Below, piece by piece: positions 61,201 to 64,000 of a stretch of 64,000 bases of DNA; within the stretch, counting starts at the first letter, position 1, and each line of letters starts with the position of its first letter. The translations under genes were made by a program, and so were the position numbers. Under the pieces are notes generated by a model. It saw only the letters and a list, made by a program, of their open reading frames with translations, did not search any database and was not told the origin of the DNA. This DNA comes from Puffinus mauretanicus (Eukaryota; Chordata; Aves; Procellariiformes; Procellariidae), in NCBI GenBank assembly GCA_023333565.1, contig JAJKFH010000520.1:744001-808000 (forward strand), read 5' to 3'.

Positions 61201-63797
61201 TTTCCTTCTTCCTTTTTTTAAGGTCCCCCATTTCCCAAGGGCTGAAAAAAAGAAAATAGAGACATTGGGTATTTTTCCATAATGTCCACTTCAAAAAACC
61301 CCAAATCCCTGAAAAGATATTCTAATGAAATCTTCCTTTTCAGCACCAAAAAATAAAGTAATATTAGTTAGAAATGAGATTCTTCTCTACCTAAATATAA
61401 TTTTGAAAGAAAAACAAATTGTTGCTTCCTGTGTTTTGATAGGATGACCACTATCTGTAGTGATGAGCAATAGTACTATTGACTGACTAAAAAAAACCCA
61501 CCAAAACAGAGGCAGCACAGAGGAGAAATATTCTGAAGCCTTAGTCCAGGAGTGTATTTTACTTAAATTATAATGAGAAGAATAGAAAGGGAATTCTCAG
61601 ATAGGTCTATGTGGAAAATCTAGTTTCAGTCTGCAAACCATAGACTTACTTTCTTCTACAGCCTTGTCTTGATTTACAGAGGGACCAGAGTATACCAGCT
61701 TTACTAGAGTAGTTCATTAGTGATCTTCTAGACCTCTAAAGATTAAGGAGAAACCACCAGTGTGTGTGAAGGGATCTTTTGTCTGGTTACTGAAAACTTG
61801 TCACTCTAATTGGTGAATTAAAAAGCTGTTAAAAATGTGACAGAATTTAAGATAAAACAAAATACTATTGACCTAAAGGTATTTGGAAATGTTAATGAGA
61901 TATGTATCTAAATCTCGATTGTTTTCCTCTTTTCATAGCTTGTATTCTGAAGAATATTTTCCTGGCCTGTTTTCAGACCAATACACCCAAAAGCTCAACT
62001 GAACGACAAATTTTAATATCCATCTGATGACCAGTGTTTCATGAGAAAAAAATCTATGCTGCCGGCATATTTCAGAACAATGTCTGCAGAAGCCAAGGAT
62101 CAAATCGGGTGGACAGACAATTCCCTGTGTATATCTGTGAGATAGAGGTTGCAATGGCAGCACATTGATAAGACACGTTTAGAAGATCGCACTGCTGCTG
62201 CACACGCTCAGTCTGCCTGCCTCACAAATGTGCAGATCATTTCTAAGCATAGAAACAGTTACTTTCAGAAGCTCTGTGGGTGACGTTTGGAAAAACAGAG
62301 GAATTTGTCAGTTTTATAGCCCAGCTGACTCCCCAAAACAGGCTCTAGACAACCAAATGGCCTTCTTTTCTTCTGAACGCTGGCTTTTTTTTTTTTAGCA
62401 GATAATGACAGAAGAGCACCTGAAAGGATTTGCATCTGAGATCTGATACAGTGCCCTGTCTGACAGTGGACAGTAGTGGATAGTGGGTGCTTAAGAAAAT
62501 AATATAAAAACAAGACAAGTTTATATGCTATCAGTATCTGATAATCAATGGTTTAAAGACTTCTTAAATGAGACATGATTTCAGACCTTTGTGCTTAACA
62601 GCCCCTGAAGGATTTTTTGTTCTTTCTATAAATTTGTTTTAATTCATTTCTACCTTTGTTCTTCATAATATCCTGTGGCAATGAGTTCCACATTTTAATT
62701 ATGAGCATGTTGAAAAACTACTTGTTTTAAAACTGCTGCTTGAAAAATATTATTTGACAACTTCTTGCTCTTTTATTTTGAGAGCTAATGAATGATCATC
62801 ACTCCTGATTTTATATACTTGTACCATATCGCAGCTTTTCCAAATTGGAAGTCTTATTCTGTTTAATCTCCCTTAAAACCAAAGCTGTTCTGTACTGTTG
62901 CTCATCCTTTTCAGTCACATTCCTTCCTGCTTTTCTATTTCTGCCTAACCCTTTTCAGATAAGAATATTAGAATGCACTGTTACAAATTACAAAAAAATA
63001 TGTGTACTACTGATTTATATGCTGCCTTAACAATGTTTTCGGTTTCATTCTACCTTCCTTCCCTAACAACTTTTAATAACACATTTTGCCTTTCTGGGCT
63101 TACCAGGCATTAAGCTCTCTTCATAGAACTATCACAGCCCTTTTGCGATCCCTTTGATAAATACTTTTGACTAATTTAGCAATCATCTTTGTATATGCAT
63201 AGATATGGTTGTTTTTCCCAACCAGCAGTATTTTGTATTTCATTGACCATTTTGTTATCAGTCAATAATTGAGTGACACTATCAATCTCGAGATTCCTAT
63301 GGCACCTCTTCACAGGCAGGCTCTGCATGCTTTTTTCAGGGCAGGGATGGTTATTGCTTAATGCTCATACCCTGTAGATACAATACCAATTGCGTGTAGG
63401 GGCTAAACAGTTTAAAACACATCCTAAGATTGCCTACAAAACAATGGCAGATGTAAGCATGGGCAGAGGGGCAGCTGGCAATGGTAGTAGACTGCTCAAA
63501 TGTTTTTACTATTTCTTCCCACTTTGGTTTCTCTACCTTCCCAGCAAATTCTGATGGGAAAAGAAGCACAGTTCCATTTCGTTCCTTCAGCCTTAGAACA
63601 GAAAACCTCTGTTTTGCCTACAGTGAGAAGGAACTGGAACCATTGATGTAAAATAGGTACTTGTAGCTACTGGTTCACTATCAGTGGCTGGAGCAGCCTC
63701 TGTTTTTCTGAAGTCATTCACAATAAATCCTGACATAGCTTGGAAGTGATCCCAGAAGGATTCTAAAAAGACAATGCATCCCTGAGCTTTTAAGAAA
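55201..63797. other. No gene seen; unique AT-rich DNA
   Basis: An A-run and a T-run separated by five bases (55275-55301) form a perfect hairpin. A (ta)n run lies near 55851-55862 and a short (gtag)n run at 58811-58823. No supported gene or interspersed repeat. Some diverged old repeats may be hidden here that cannot be recognised by eye. Confidence 0.4.
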
Positions 63798-63835
63798 AAG
63801 CTTAAAAAAGAGGCAAAAGCTTAAAAAGGAGGCAA
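63798..63835 (+). repeat. 19-bp tandem duplication
   Basis: Two adjacent copies of aagcttaaaaaagaggcaa (63798-63816) and aagcttaaaaaggaggcaa (63817-63835) differ by one base. Confidence 0.92.
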
Positions 63836-64000
63836 CTCAATATTAGCCTGGTAGTTTACCATACTTCAGAAATTGATATTTTCTACTCCCTTCACTCCAT
63901 TCCTTGCAAAACAGGGGACCAAAATTTAAGAGGTGTACAAGGTCAGAAATATAGTCCTAACTGTAAACTACGGTGAGAGTGTGGTATGAGTCCCTATAGT

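Overview
The window looks like an intergenic or deep-intronic stretch of a bird nuclear genome. The evidence is the repeat content. There are many 5'-truncated CR1 LINE copies ending in the avian CR1 octamer tail (repeats of attctatg) and one nearly complete CR1. There are also solo long terminal repeats (LTRs) of endogenous retroviruses of types common in birds, and traces of very old SINE-like repeats. The unique sequence is AT-rich. I found no host protein-coding gene, no rRNA or tRNA gene, and no bacterial or viral gene cluster. Apart from CR1-derived frames, the open frames are short and do not resemble proteins I recognise.

Layout. 0-8.5 kb holds an old CR1 tail flanked by a directly duplicated ~90-bp segment, a 12-bp minisatellite abutting a younger CR1 3' end (3.6-4.1 kb), and two CR1 fragments facing each other tail to tail (8.0-8.4 kb). 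8.5-24.5 kb is mostly unique AT-rich DNA with one ancient CR1 (11.6-12.0 kb), one ancient SINE-like tail (16.8 kb), microsatellites, and blocks whose composition resembles conserved non-coding elements. 24.5-26.1 kb holds two short antisense CR1 tails and a plus-strand ERVL-like LTR. 26.1-32.7 kb is mostly unique.

32.7-41.3 kb is a dense island of retroelements. It has a solo LTR with perfect 5-bp target-site duplications (32683-33258), a second long LTR-like repeat (34606-~35552), and a ~4.5-kb minus-strand CR1 (36790-~41318). The CR1 carries an ORF1 (coiled coil plus GDSL-type esterase-like region, with two frameshifts) and an ORF2 (APE-type endonuclease plus reverse transcriptase). ORF2 is split by a 282-bp plus-strand solo LTR with a perfect 6-bp target-site duplication. 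Insert plus duplicated target is 288 bp, a multiple of three, and both halves lie in the same frame. ORF2 was therefore probably uninterrupted when it was hit. Its FADD-type catalytic box nevertheless reads FAVD.

41.3-64 kb returns to AT-rich unique sequence with a MIR-like relic (44.0 kb), a CR1 tail with an internal duplication (46.3 kb), a degraded CR1-like end (46.9 kb), simple repeats, and a 19-bp tandem duplication near the right edge.

Nothing here works as a gene system. The story is one of retroelement layering. I did not find evidence for a new biological system. The best items for a second look are the nested LTR-in-CR1, the tail-to-tail CR1 inverted repeat, the duplicated segment at 0.6/1.3 kb, and the candidate conserved non-coding blocks.
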